DNA from: JARBUG01 sp035628915
GTDB taxonomy: Bacteria > Bacillota > Sulfobacillia > Symbiobacteriales > Symbiobacteriaceae
Assembly (NCBI GenBank): GCA_035628915.1
Contig: DASPIW010000004.1
Coordinates: 1 to 64,000, forward strand
Reading direction: 5' to 3'
Length of the DNA: 64,000 nucleotides
Below, in pieces: positions 1-8,330 of the stretch. Position numbers and translations under genes: made by a program. The notes beneath the pieces were generated by a model that was not told the DNA's origin, did no database searches, and saw only the letters and a program-made list of their open reading frames with translations. Positions within the stretch are counted from its first letter, which is position 1, and each line of letters begins with the position of its first letter.

Positions 1-96
1 CAGGGCCAACACAGGGCAGCAGACCACCCTCTGAGGAGCCGCCTTAGCCCCTCTTGCACGTTATCCTTGCCCACAGAGAAGAAAAAGCATGAAATG

Positions 97-127
97 ACCC
101 CGTCAGGACGATTCCTGACGGGGTTTG
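97..127 (+). terminator. Intrinsic terminator, first of two in tandem
   Basis: An 11-bp perfect inverted repeat (97-107 against 114-124, loop ACGATT) is followed by a short T run. It would end a plus-strand transcript entering from before the window. No gene is visible in bases 1-96. Confidence 0.75.
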
Positions 128-139
128 TCAGCAGCCTGA

Positions 140-178
140 GGGCCCTTCCACCCGGGGTGGAAGGGCCCGACTTTTTTT
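140..178 (+). terminator. Strong intrinsic terminator, second in tandem
   Basis: A 13-bp GC-rich stem (140-152 with 156-168, three-base loop) is followed by GAC and seven Ts at 172-178. The T tract is on the plus strand, so it backs up the terminator at 97-127. It also insulates the convergent minus-strand gene whose stop is at 181. Confidence 0.85.
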
Positions 179-180
179 GC

Positions 181-654
181 CTATGGGCGGAAGAGGGCCT
201 GAAAGAGCGTGGTGCCCTCAGGAAACAGCGCTGCCGGTGCCGGGAGGGCCTGGACCCGGGGTTCCGCTTCCGTCAGGTTGTTGTCCTGGTACCAGGTGCG
301 CAGGCGCGCGATGATGTCAGCGTCTTCAGGGTGGAAGCCGGTGCGGCTTGTGCGGATGTTGTTCGACCACCACCGCTCCTCAGTGGTGCGCAGGATGCAG
401 GTGTGAGTGGCGAAGGGGCCGGCTGCGGCTACGGCAACGTGCAAAATGGTGCGCCACCGGCGTTCTTCTTCCGATCGGACCGAATGGGCAAAGCGGTAGG
501 CACGCCCAAGCCGGTAATCTGTCTCGTCTTCCACGTTTCCGCCGAGGGAGCGCGTGAGGCTGACCAGCAGCGTGCGGCCGGTGCGGGGATCCACCAACGG
601 CCCGCCGGGCTGTGCGCCATGCAGAGCGGTGAGGATCTGTTCTTCAAGCGTCAT
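181..654 (-). CDS. Hypothetical protein, 157 aa
   Basis: I do not recognise this family. The protein is soluble and mixed in composition, with no signal peptide, membrane segment or metal motif. Tryptophan and arginine are frequent in the middle (EERRWRTI, EERWWSNN), and the C-terminal third looks helical (FHPEDADIIARLRTWYQ). The start at 654 is supported by an AAGGAGA ribosome site about ten bases upstream on the minus strand. It is monocistronic, ends just before the double terminator, and diverges from the mannosidase relic. Coding potential is supported by the ribosome site and reading frame only, so the function stays open. Confidence 0.6.
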   Translation of the reverse strand: MTLEEQILTALHGAQPGGPLVDPRTGRTLLVSLTRSLGGNVEDETDYRLGRAYRFAHSVRSEEERRWRTILHVAVAAAGPFATHTCILRTTEERWWSNNIRTSRTGFHPEDADIIARLRTWYQDNNLTEAEPRVQALPAPAALFPEGTTLFQALFRP

Positions 655-837
655 GATCGTCGGGTCTCCTTTTCGCAGGGGCTGGCTACGCCAATGTTGT
701 TCGGCGCCGCCGGTGCCGGGACCTCTGACGGGTTAACCGAAATCTTACCCGGCAAAAAGGGCAGGTTCTGTAGACGCCGAAATATTGGGCGAGCCTGACA
801 AAGCGGGAAGGAACGGGTTTGCCGGAGGTCATACGGC

Positions 838-1979
838 ATGTTTTGGACAGAGGAGAAACTGCAGCGCCGGCGGGACGAACTGAAGCGGCACGTGGCGCGC
901 ACGGCGGAGGCGGTGGCGCCGGTCCGATACTGCGAAGCCGCATCGGTCGAGGCCAGCGCACCGATGATTGACGACAGCACCTGGCCGGTGATTCGGGCAC
1001 ACGAGCGCTTTGCGGGGCGCCCTGACATGGCCATCTGGTTTCGGGCGCAAGTAGCCGTTCCGGAGCGGATAGGCGGCAAGCGCCTGGCGTTGCGCTTCGG
1101 CAGCAGTACCGCGCTGGGCGGACACAACCAACTGGCCGAATCGCTGCTGTACTTGAACGGCCGGCCCTACCACGGCATCGATCAGAACCACCGCGTCATC
1201 TTCCTGCCCGAAGGGCTCTGCCAGGGTGGCAACTCATTCACCATGGCGATTCAGGCGTGGTCGGGACGCCACCGGCAGTTCGATGGCGGCCATTGACTGG
1301 ACATACCCGGGTTCGGACCCGTTCTATGCTTCCGTGTGCGACGCCAGAAAGATTATGATGCAAGGGTTTCAACGCCTTCAGCGCAGTGATCCGCTGAAGG
1401 CGATAGTGAATCATATTGGCCATACGCATCTTGATGTGGCCTGGTTGTGGACGCTCGGGAACATTAAGCTAAAGACCGCTCGCTCCTGGTCGTCTGCCCT
1501 GCGGCTGATGGAGCAGTATCCGGAGTTCCGCTGGATACAGTCGCAGCCCCAGTTGTACAAGTACATCAAAGAGACGCAGCCGGAGATTTGGGCGCAGGTG
1601 AAGCAGCGGTGCAGACGACTGGTTCCGCGGCGGCAGCGTGCCTCAGGCTTACCGGCTTAACAATCCCCTCACGGCCCGGCTTGAACCGGCGCACCGGGGT
1701 ACAGTGCCCGCAGTGTTCAGCCTCGTCTCATGCGATGCACCGCATGTCATGATTGAGACCGTGAAGCAGGCGGAGTCCGATGAGGGGGTGGTGGTACGGA
1801 TTTTCGAGTTCGGCAACCGCCGCGGGCCCGCAACACTGGTCTTCGGGCGCCGGATTCGCTCGGCGGTGGAGACTAACCTGCTGGAGGAGGGGGCGACTCC
1901 CGTCAGCTCCTTGGGGCACCGGCTTACCGTTGACATGACGCCATATGCCATCCGGACCTTGGTCCTCCGGCTCGCCTGA
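838..1979 (+). pseudogene. Alpha-mannosidase (GH38) relic with internal deletion and frameshifts
   Basis: Three consecutive pieces in different frames match parts of a GH38 alpha-mannosidase. Piece one (838 to about 1270) resembles the N-terminal beta region. Piece two (about 1290-1620) contains the start of the catalytic domain, with the metal-site segment HIGHTHLDVAWLW and the following helix. Piece three (about 1640-1979) resembles the extreme C-terminal beta domain (VVRIFEFGNRRGPA) and ends at a normal stop. Family members run to about 1000 residues, but only some 370 codons remain, so most of the catalytic and middle domains were lost between pieces two and three. At least two frame changes exclude a working enzyme. 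The retained order and natural C-terminus indicate decay in place. Confidence 0.85.
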
Positions 1980-1985
1980 GACGCG

Positions 1986-2036
1986 ACTATGCGACCGATT
2001 AAACGGCAGACCGGGCCGTTCAATCGGTCGCATAGT
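1986..2036. repeat. Long inverted repeat after the mannosidase relic
   Basis: Arms of 22 bases (1986-2007 and 2015-2036) pair with one mismatch around a seven-base loop. No T tract follows, so it may be a degenerate terminator of the relic or a remnant of whatever caused the internal deletion. It lies seven bases after the relic's stop codon. Confidence 0.7.
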
Positions 2037-2166
2037 ATAGCAGGCAAGCGGAGTCGGAGCTTGTGAAAGATATAACATTCTCAAATAGCCAAAAGTGCTC
2101 ATTTGTTAGCGCAACGCAAGAACGTGGAAGGAATTATCGTACTGCTGTCATAAATCTATTGGCCAA

Positions 2167-2179
2167 GTGGTCTGACCAC
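2167..2179. promoter_or_regulatory. GntR/FadR-type operator before lactate permease
   Basis: GTGGTCTGACCAC is a perfect palindrome around CTG and fits the TGGTNNNACCA pattern of FadR/PdhR/LldR-type GntR proteins. A GACCACC half-site follows at 2182-2188. It lies 83 bases before the permease start. The same core recurs at 7541-7555 before lutA, and a GntR gene lies between, so it is probably the local regulator's site. Confidence 0.75.
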
Positions 2180-2261
2180 AAGACCACCTGACCCTCATTC
2201 CCCGGATGGATTGCCCCGGCCCCGGTTTGCCCCCACTTATTCCCGCTAAGGAGGCAATCGG

Positions 2262-3968
2262 ATGCAGTATTTGCAGAACTACAACCCTCTCGGCAACGCG
2301 TTCCTCTCGACCCTTGTAGCAGCGCTCCCGGTCGTGACCCTGCTTTACTTCCTCGCTCTTCATCCGACCAAGAACAGCAAGGGATCCTTGCACAAGGGCA
2401 TCGAGGCTCATAAGGCCGGTGCGATTGCAGTTCTCGTCTCACTCGCCTGCGCAATCTTCGTTTATAAAATGCCTACCACCGCTTCCTTCGCATCTTTCGG
2501 CTACGGCATCCTGAACGGCGTCGCCATCGGCTGGATCGTGGTCGCCGCCATGTTCCTCTACACCATGACCCTGCTGACCGGCCAGTTCGAGATCGTGAAG
2601 GACTCCGTCGCCTCGCTTTCCAGCGACAAGCGGATCCAGGCGATTTTGATCGCCTTCTCGTTCGGCGCTTTCGTGGAAGGCGCCGCCGGCTTCGGCACCC
2701 CGGTCGCCATTTCCGGCGCCATGATGGTCGGCCTCGGCTTCCCGCCGCTCCAGGCCGCAATCCTGTGCCTCATCGCCAACACCGCCCCCGTGGCCTTCGG
2801 CGCCCTGGGCACCCCGATCACCGGCCTCGCCAGCGTGACCGGCCTCGATACCTTTAAGATCGCTCAGATGGCCGCCCGCCAGTTGCCCTTCTTCTCCCTG
2901 ATCGTTCCCGTCTGGATGACGGCCGTTCAGGTCAAGATGGACGGCGGCAAGTGGAGCCAGGTTTGGGAAGTGTGGCCCGCTCTGGTCGTCTCCGGCGGCT
3001 CCTTCGCCATCTCTCAGTTCATCACCGGCAACTACATGGGCCACATGCTGGTCGACATCATCGGCGGCCTGGTCTCCATGATTTGCGTGGCCATCTTCAT
3101 GAAGTTCTGGCAGCCCAAGAACCAGTACCAGCCCGCCAACGCTCCGCAGCAGAAGAAGCCTGCCATCGCCGGCGCAAGCAAGTACACCACGGCCCAGGTC
3201 GCCAAGGCTTGGATGCCCTGGGCGCTGCTCACCCTGTTCGTCGGCCTGTGGGGCTCGACCTGGGTGAAGACCTTCTTCGGCAAGATGACCTGGGCGACCA
3301 TCGCCTACAAGATTCCCGGCCTGGACGGCCTCGTCTTCCGCACCCCGCCCGTCGTCGCCAAACAGGCTGTTGACGCTGCCGTCTGGAAGCTGAACATCCT
3401 GTCGACCCCCGGTACGGGCATCTTCCTCGCCGCCCTGATCTCCGGCGTCATCCTCGGCATGAGCGGCACCCAGTGGGCCCAGACCCTGAAGCGGACCGCC
3501 CTGCGCATGCGCCTGCCGCTGCTGACCATCGCCCTCGTGCTCGGTATGGGCATGGTGACCAAGTACTCCGGCATGGACGCCGTCCTCGGCCTCGCCTTCA
3601 CCAAGACCGGCGTGCTCTACCCGTTCTTCGCCGCCATGCTGGGCTGGCTGGGCGTCGCCCTGACCGGTTCGGACACCTCCGCCAACCTCATGTTCGGTTC
3701 GATGCAGAAGATTACCGCCGAACAGCTTGGCCTCTCCCCGCTCCTCATCTGTACCGCCAACTCCACTGGCGGCGTCATGGGCAAGATGATCGACGCGCAG
3801 TCCATCGTCGTTGCGACTGCCGCCTGCTATGAGGATAAGGAAGAAGGCAAGCTTGCCGCCGGCCCGATCTTCCGTGGCGTCCTTCCGCACTCCATCATGC
3901 TGGCCGCTCTCATGGGCGTGCTGGTCATGCTCCAGGCCTATGTTTTCACTGGAATGATCCCGAAGTAA
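2262..3968 (+). CDS. lctP: L-lactate permease (LctP family), 568 aa
   Basis: A polytopic membrane protein that imports lactate (and in the family glycolate) by ion symport. It is about the usual LctP length and hydrophobic throughout. Conserved family segments are visible: LQNYNPLGN at the N-terminus, GAFVEGAAGFGTPVAI near residue 135, LGWLGVALTGSDTSANLMFG near 470 and an NSTGGVMGKMI stretch near 510. The start has a clean AAGGAGG site. It leads the lactate/glycolate gene set and lies downstream of the operator at 2167-2179. Third positions are dominated by C (ATC, GTC, CTC, GGC), unlike the second copy at 11081, which suggests selection for high expression. Confidence 0.93.
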   Translation: MQYLQNYNPLGNAFLSTLVAALPVVTLLYFLALHPTKNSKGSLHKGIEAHKAGAIAVLVSLACAIFVYKMPTTASFASFGYGILNGVAIGWIVVAAMFLYTMTLLTGQFEIVKDSVASLSSDKRIQAILIAFSFGAFVEGAAGFGTPVAISGAMMVGLGFPPLQAAILCLIANTAPVAFGALGTPITGLASVTGLDTFKIAQMAARQLPFFSLIVPVWMTAVQVKMDGGKWSQVWEVWPALVVSGGSFAISQFITGNYMGHMLVDIIGGLVSMICVAIFMKFWQPKNQYQPANAPQQKKPAIAGASKYTTAQVAKAWMPWALLTLFVGLWGSTWVKTFFGKMTWATIAYKIPGLDGLVFRTPPVVAKQAVDAAVWKLNILSTPGTGIFLAALISGVILGMSGTQWAQTLKRTALRMRLPLLTIALVLGMGMVTKYSGMDAVLGLAFTKTGVLYPFFAAMLGWLGVALTGSDTSANLMFGSMQKITAEQLGLSPLLICTANSTGGVMGKMIDAQSIVVATAACYEDKEEGKLAAGPIFRGVLPHSIMLAALMGVLVMLQAYVFTGMIPK

Positions 3969-4051
3969 CCAGACCATGACGTATACTGGTAGATGAGCTT
4001 GGGGACGGGATGCGCCAGACGCACGCGATCCCCTGAATGGAGGAGTCCACG

Positions 4052-4786
4052 GTGGGCCGCTTCGAGCGCATCGCAAACCAGCGCATCTACCAGCAGATCG
4101 TCGACCAAATCTCCCGGATGATCCGGGATGGATCGCTGAAACCAGGTGACCGCCTGCCGCCCGAGCGTCAGCTCGCCGAAGAATTCGGCGTGAGCCGGGC
4201 GGCAGTGCGGGAAGCCTTATCCGCCCTGGGCCTGATGGGTCTCGTGGAAGTCCGTCAAGGGGAGGGCACCTTCGTCCGCAGCGTGTCGGAAGAAGGACTC
4301 GTTGCCCCAATGGCGCTGTTTCTGGCTATGGAGCGCGACCAGGCCATCGGCCTTGAATTGTTGGAGGTCCGCTCCGCCCTCGAAGGCGAGGCGGCCTACC
4401 TGGCGGCCCAGCGCCGGGAGCCTGAAGATCTCCTGGAGATGGAAGCCGCGTATGACCTGATGAAAAAGGAACGCCCCATCGGCAACGAAGCATCTGACGC
4501 CGACTGGCGGTTCCACCACGCCGTCGCCTCGGCGGCCAATAACGGGCTATTGCTTAATATCATGCGGACCCTCAGCGAGTACATGCAGGAAGGGATCCGG
4601 GATTACCGCCAGCGGCTGCTGGAGCGGATTCCGAACATGGAACAGATCCTGCTCGATGAGCACCAGGCCATTTTGGACGCCATTCGAGACCGCAGACCGG
4701 AGGACGCTAACGACGCCATGCGGGCCCATATCGATCGCGTCAAGCGAACCCTCTATGGTGTCAAGTCTCCATCGTCCTCTACCTAA
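4052..4786 (+). CDS. GntR-family (FadR/FCD) regulator of lactate genes
   Basis: A transcription factor with an N-terminal winged helix (about residues 5-75: LAEEFGVSRAAVREAL, then the wing GEGTFV) and a C-terminal all-helical FCD ligand domain. Histidines and an aspartate typical of the metal-assisted carboxylate pocket are visible (DADWRFHHAV, DEHQAI, RAHIDRV). The GTG at 4052 is preferred because GGAGGAG lies six bases upstream; the ATG at 4037 lacks a ribosome site. It is embedded between permease and oxidase genes, so a lactate-responsive repressor like LldR/LutR is the likely role. A weak hairpin at about 4007-4032 precedes it. Confidence 0.9.
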   Translation: MGRFERIANQRIYQQIVDQISRMIRDGSLKPGDRLPPERQLAEEFGVSRAAVREALSALGLMGLVEVRQGEGTFVRSVSEEGLVAPMALFLAMERDQAIGLELLEVRSALEGEAAYLAAQRREPEDLLEMEAAYDLMKKERPIGNEASDADWRFHHAVASAANNGLLLNIMRTLSEYMQEGIRDYRQRLLERIPNMEQILLDEHQAILDAIRDRRPEDANDAMRAHIDRVKRTLYGVKSPSSST

Positions 4787-4801
4787 ACAGAGGTGACCAT
4801 A

Positions 4802-6217
4802 ATGGGTGACGACACCCTGATTCAGGCGCTAAGGTCGATCGTTGGGGAACAGCACGTGCTGCATTCTCCGGCCGATCTCGCCGCCTATGCAGTCGACGCG
4901 ACCCCCCTGTACCGCAGCCTGCCTACGGTAGTCGTCTTCCCCGGCTGCACGGCCGAAGTCAAGGCGATTCTGGAGCTGGCTTCGGCCAAGAGCGTGCCGG
5001 TGATTCCACGCGGCGCCGCGTCCAACCTTTCCGGGGGGACGATTGCCCTGCAGGGCGGCATCATGCTGAATATGAACCGGATGAACCAGATTCTCGAAAT
5101 TGATACCGCCAACCTGACGGCAACCGTTCAACCGGGGGTTACCACCGCGCAGCTGGCGCGCGAGGTAGACGCCCGTGGTTTGTTCTACCCCCCTGATCCT
5201 GGCTCGCAGGTCATTTCGACGCTGGGCGGCAACGTGGCGGAAAACGCCGGTGGCCTGCGCGGCCTCAAGTACGGCGTTACCCGCGACTACGTAATGGGCT
5301 TGGAAGCGGTGCTGCCGAACGGCGAGATTCTGCGGACCGGCGGCAAGAACGCCAAGGATGTGGCCGGCTACGACCTGACCCGCCTGCTGGTTGGATCGGA
5401 AGGCACGCTGGCAGTGCTCACGGAGATCACCGTCAAGCTGATTCCCAAGCCGGAGACCAAGCGGGCCGCCCTGGCGATCTTTGACGCCCTGGATGCGGCG
5501 GCGAACGCCGTGGCCCGGATTATCGAAAACCGGATCATCCCCTGTACGCTGGAGATTATGGACCAGGGCACCATCAAGGCGGTTGAGGAGTTTGCGCACG
5601 TTGGCCTGCCCATGGACGCCGCAGCCGTGCTGCTGATTGAGCAGGATGGAGCCCGCGCCGTGGTGGATGCCGACATTGAGCTCGCCGGCAAGATCTGCCG
5701 TGAGGAAGGCGCCCGCGATGTCAAGGTGGCAGCGACCGTGGACGAGGGAACCAAGCTGGCCGAAGCCCGGCGGTTTGCCCTGCCGGCCCTGGCCCGCCTC
5801 CGCCCGACCTGCGTGCTGGAAGACGCCACCGTACCCCGGTCCAACCTGGCCACGATGATCCGCTTCATCGACGAGACGGCGAAGAAGTACAAGCTTACCA
5901 TTTGCACGTTCGGGCACGCCGGCGACGGTAACCTCCACCCGACCTGCCCGTGCGACGAGCGGGATCATGAAGAGATTGAGCGGGTCGAGCATGCCTTTGA
6001 GGAGATTTTTGACAAGGCGCTGGCGCTGGGCGGCACCATTACCGGCGAGCACGGCGTTGGCCTCGCCAAGCAGAACTACCTGGAGTGGAAGATCGGCGCC
6101 GCCGGCGTGGCGGTCTCCAGGGGCTTGAAGGCGGCGTTCGATCCGGCCAATATCCTGAACCCCGGCAAGGTACTGCCAAAGGCGACCCGCAAGCGACTGG
6201 TGGTGAAGCAGGGATGA
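4802..6217 (+). CDS. glcD: FAD-linked (glycolate/D-lactate) oxidase, GlcD type
   Basis: The FAD subunit of a glycolate oxidase-like complex, or a D-lactate dehydrogenase; the sequence does not separate these. The N-terminal PCMH-type FAD-binding domain contains PRGAASNLSGG, LGGNVAENAGG and LLVGSEGTLAV. The C-terminal cap carries FGHAGDGNLHP and TGEHGVGLAK, typical of the family. Length (about 471 aa) is normal. The ATG at 4802 sits five bases after AGAGGTGA; an in-frame GTG at 4793 overlaps that ribosome site. Its stop overlaps the glcF start in an ATGA junction, so the two subunits are translationally coupled. Confidence 0.92.
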   Translation: MGDDTLIQALRSIVGEQHVLHSPADLAAYAVDATPLYRSLPTVVVFPGCTAEVKAILELASAKSVPVIPRGAASNLSGGTIALQGGIMLNMNRMNQILEIDTANLTATVQPGVTTAQLAREVDARGLFYPPDPGSQVISTLGGNVAENAGGLRGLKYGVTRDYVMGLEAVLPNGEILRTGGKNAKDVAGYDLTRLLVGSEGTLAVLTEITVKLIPKPETKRAALAIFDALDAAANAVARIIENRIIPCTLEIMDQGTIKAVEEFAHVGLPMDAAAVLLIEQDGARAVVDADIELAGKICREEGARDVKVAATVDEGTKLAEARRFALPALARLRPTCVLEDATVPRSNLATMIRFIDETAKKYKLTICTFGHAGDGNLHPTCPCDERDHEEIERVEHAFEEIFDKALALGGTITGEHGVGLAKQNYLEWKIGAAGVAVSRGLKAAFDPANILNPGKVLPKATRKRLVVKQG

Positions 6218-7536
6218 GCGGCCTCCGCCTGGGCGACCTGAAGGAAGCCCTGCGCCACGAAGAGATCATCAACTGCATGCGCTGCGGTTTCTGCCTGCAG
6301 GCCTGCCCGACTTACAAACTCACGCTGCATGAACCCCGCAGTCCCCGCGGCCGGATTGCCCTGGCCCGGGCTGTGGCGGAAGGCCAGCTCACACTGGACG
6401 ACATTACGGGACCGCTGGACCAGTGCATCGGGTGCCGGGCCTGCGAAACGGCCTGCCCGGCCGGCGTTCACTACGGGACCATTTTGGAAGCGGCCCGTGC
6501 CACGATTGTGCAGAACAAGCAGCAGGGCTTTGGCGAACGGCTCGTCCGCAAGGTGGGGCTGAAGTGGATTCTGGGCACGCCCGGCGGCATCCGGTTCGGC
6601 GCCTTTGGGCTCTGGTTCTGGCAGGCAACCGGCCTGTCCTGGCTGGCCCGGCAGATCGGGCTGGTCAAGGCGGTGGCGGGCGCCCATATTGCGGACATGG
6701 AAGCGGCGATGCCGAAAGCGGCAAGCCCCCTCAAGCGGTTCATGGGCGGCGGACCGGGCCACATTTTCCACGCGGTCGGCGAGCGGCGGGCCCGAGTTGG
6801 CTTCTTTACGGGCTGCGTTCAGGAGATTGCCTTCTGGCAGGAGAATCAGGATGCCATCGCGCTCCTGCAAAAGGCAGGCTGCGACGTCTTGATCGTTCCC
6901 GGTCAGGGGTGCTGCGGCGCCGTTCACGCCCACACCGGCGAGGAGAGCACGGCGCATGACCAGGCCCGCCGGAACATCGCAGCTTTCGAGAAGTACGAGA
7001 TCGATTACGTCGTGAACGCCGCTGGCGGCTGTGGGGCGGCCCTCAAGGAATACAAGCTCTGGCTGGCTGGCGACCCCGGCTGGGCGAAGCGGGCTGCGAA
7101 GTTTTCCGCCTGTGTCCGGGATGTTTCGGAGATTCTGCTCGCCCTTCCCCCGATTCCCATGGGGCCGCGGCCCGGTCGGGTGACGCTGCAGGATTCCTGC
7201 CACATGCGCAACGTGCAGAAGCTGGTCAGCGAGCCCCGAAAGCTGCTGGCCCGGGTGCCTGGCCTGGAGTTCGTGGAACTAGGGAACGCCGACACGTGCT
7301 GCGGCGCCGGCGGCGTTTACAACGTGACCCAGCCGGCGACGGCCAACGCGATTGGCGCTGAGAAGGCCGGGCGCGTGAAGACAACGGGCGCCAAGGAGCT
7401 TGTGGTCACCAACCCGCCCTGCCAACTGCATATGCGGGCGAGCCTGCGCCGGTCCGGCCTGGATCAGGAGGGCGTACGGGTCGTTCATATCGTCACCATA
7501 CTGCGTGAGGCCATGGAGGCTGCGCAGGAGAAGTAG
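6214..7536 (+). CDS. glcF: Iron-sulfur subunit of glycolate/D-lactate oxidase
   Basis: A 440-residue electron-transfer partner of GlcD. Two [4Fe-4S] ferredoxin motifs lie near the N-terminus (CMRCGFCLQACP and CIGCRACETACP). Two cysteine-rich CCG domains follow, with GCCGAVHAHTGE, the DSCHMRNVQK stretch and a TCCGAGGVYN signature. The start is the ATG that overlaps the glcD stop; longer readings enter the glcD frame and are not credible. The GntR operator lies immediately downstream, so a second promoter for lutABC may be regulated there. Confidence 0.93.
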   Translation: MSGLRLGDLKEALRHEEIINCMRCGFCLQACPTYKLTLHEPRSPRGRIALARAVAEGQLTLDDITGPLDQCIGCRACETACPAGVHYGTILEAARATIVQNKQQGFGERLVRKVGLKWILGTPGGIRFGAFGLWFWQATGLSWLARQIGLVKAVAGAHIADMEAAMPKAASPLKRFMGGGPGHIFHAVGERRARVGFFTGCVQEIAFWQENQDAIALLQKAGCDVLIVPGQGCCGAVHAHTGEESTAHDQARRNIAAFEKYEIDYVVNAAGGCGAALKEYKLWLAGDPGWAKRAAKFSACVRDVSEILLALPPIPMGPRPGRVTLQDSCHMRNVQKLVSEPRKLLARVPGLEFVELGNADTCCGAGGVYNVTQPATANAIGAEKAGRVKTTGAKELVVTNPPCQLHMRASLRRSGLDQEGVRVVHIVTILREAMEAAQEK

Positions 7537-7540
7537 CCTT

Positions 7541-7555
7541 GGTGGTCTGACCACC
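7541..7555. promoter_or_regulatory. GntR/FadR-type operator before lutA
   Basis: GGTGGTCTGACCACC is a perfect palindrome with six-base arms around CTG. It shares its 13-base core with the site at 2167-2179. It sits between the glcF stop (7536) and the lutA start, and implies separate control of lutABC by the same GntR protein. Confidence 0.75.
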
Positions 7556-7586
7556 AGGCCAAGCAATTCACAAGGTGGTGCAGGGG

Positions 7587-8330
7587 TTGAAAGTATCGCT
7601 CTTTATCACCTGCCTTGCCGACCACTTCTACCCGGAAGTGGGCGAGGCGGTCGTACACCTGCTACGTCGTTATGGCTGCACCGTCGACTTCCCCCCGAAC
7701 CAGACCTGCTGCGGTCAGCCTGCCTGGAACACCGGACTGGAAGATGAGGCGAAAGCCTTTGCCCGCAGCTACATTGAAACCTTTGAGAACAGCGAGTATG
7801 TGGTCATGCCGTCCGGTTCCTGCGCCGGTCACGTGCGGTATTTCTATCCGCAAATGTTCAAGGACGACAAGGCAATGTTCAAGCGGGCCTGCGCCGTGGC
7901 GGACAAGACCTACGAGTTCAGCGAGTTCATGGTAAAGGTCCTGAAAGTGACGGACGTGGGCGCCACCTTCCCGGCGACGGTGGTCTTCCACAACAACTGC
8001 CACATGCAGCGTGAGCTGGGCGTGAAGGAAGAGCCCCTGCAGCTGCTGCGCAGCGTGAAGGATCTCGTTCTGGTTGATAACCCCCGCTACGACCTGTGCT
8101 GCGGCTTCGGCGGCGCCTTCTCGGTGAAAATGCCCGAAATTAGCACGGCTATGGCCGATGAGCGGCTGGGCATCTACGTGAGCACGAAGGCCGATATCGT
8201 GGTCAGCTGCGATGGCGGTTGCCTGATGCACATGGGTGGCCGGGCCGAGCGGCAGGGACTGCCCGTGAAGACCATGCACCTGGCCCAACTGCTGTGGGAG
8301 GGGGTGCGCAACAGTGAACGCAATGCCTGA
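7587..8330 (+). CDS. lutA: L-lactate oxidation protein LutA, Fe-S protein
   Basis: First subunit of the LutABC L-lactate oxidising complex, with two CCG cysteine domains of the heterodisulfide-reductase type. Visible signatures are NQTCCGQPAWNTG with a following GSC, NNCHMQRELG, and DLCCGFGGAFSVK with CDGGC. TTG at 7587 is chosen because the product then begins MKVSLFITCLAD, as family members do, and AAGGTGG lies eight bases upstream. The GTG at 7575 lies inside that ribosome site. It overlaps lutB by 17 bases. Confidence 0.92.
   Translation: MKVSLFITCLADHFYPEVGEAVVHLLRRYGCTVDFPPNQTCCGQPAWNTGLEDEAKAFARSYIETFENSEYVVMPSGSCAGHVRYFYPQMFKDDKAMFKRACAVADKTYEFSEFMVKVLKVTDVGATFPATVVFHNNCHMQRELGVKEEPLQLLRSVKDLVLVDNPRYDLCCGFGGAFSVKMPEISTAMADERLGIYVSTKADIVVSCDGGCLMHMGGRAERQGLPVKTMHLAQLLWEGVRNSERNA

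Noticed and set aside
2439..4310. A 623-codon frame antisense to lctP
   Set aside because: It is a shadow of the C-ending codons of lctP; low-complexity Gly/Glu/His composition and no family signal.
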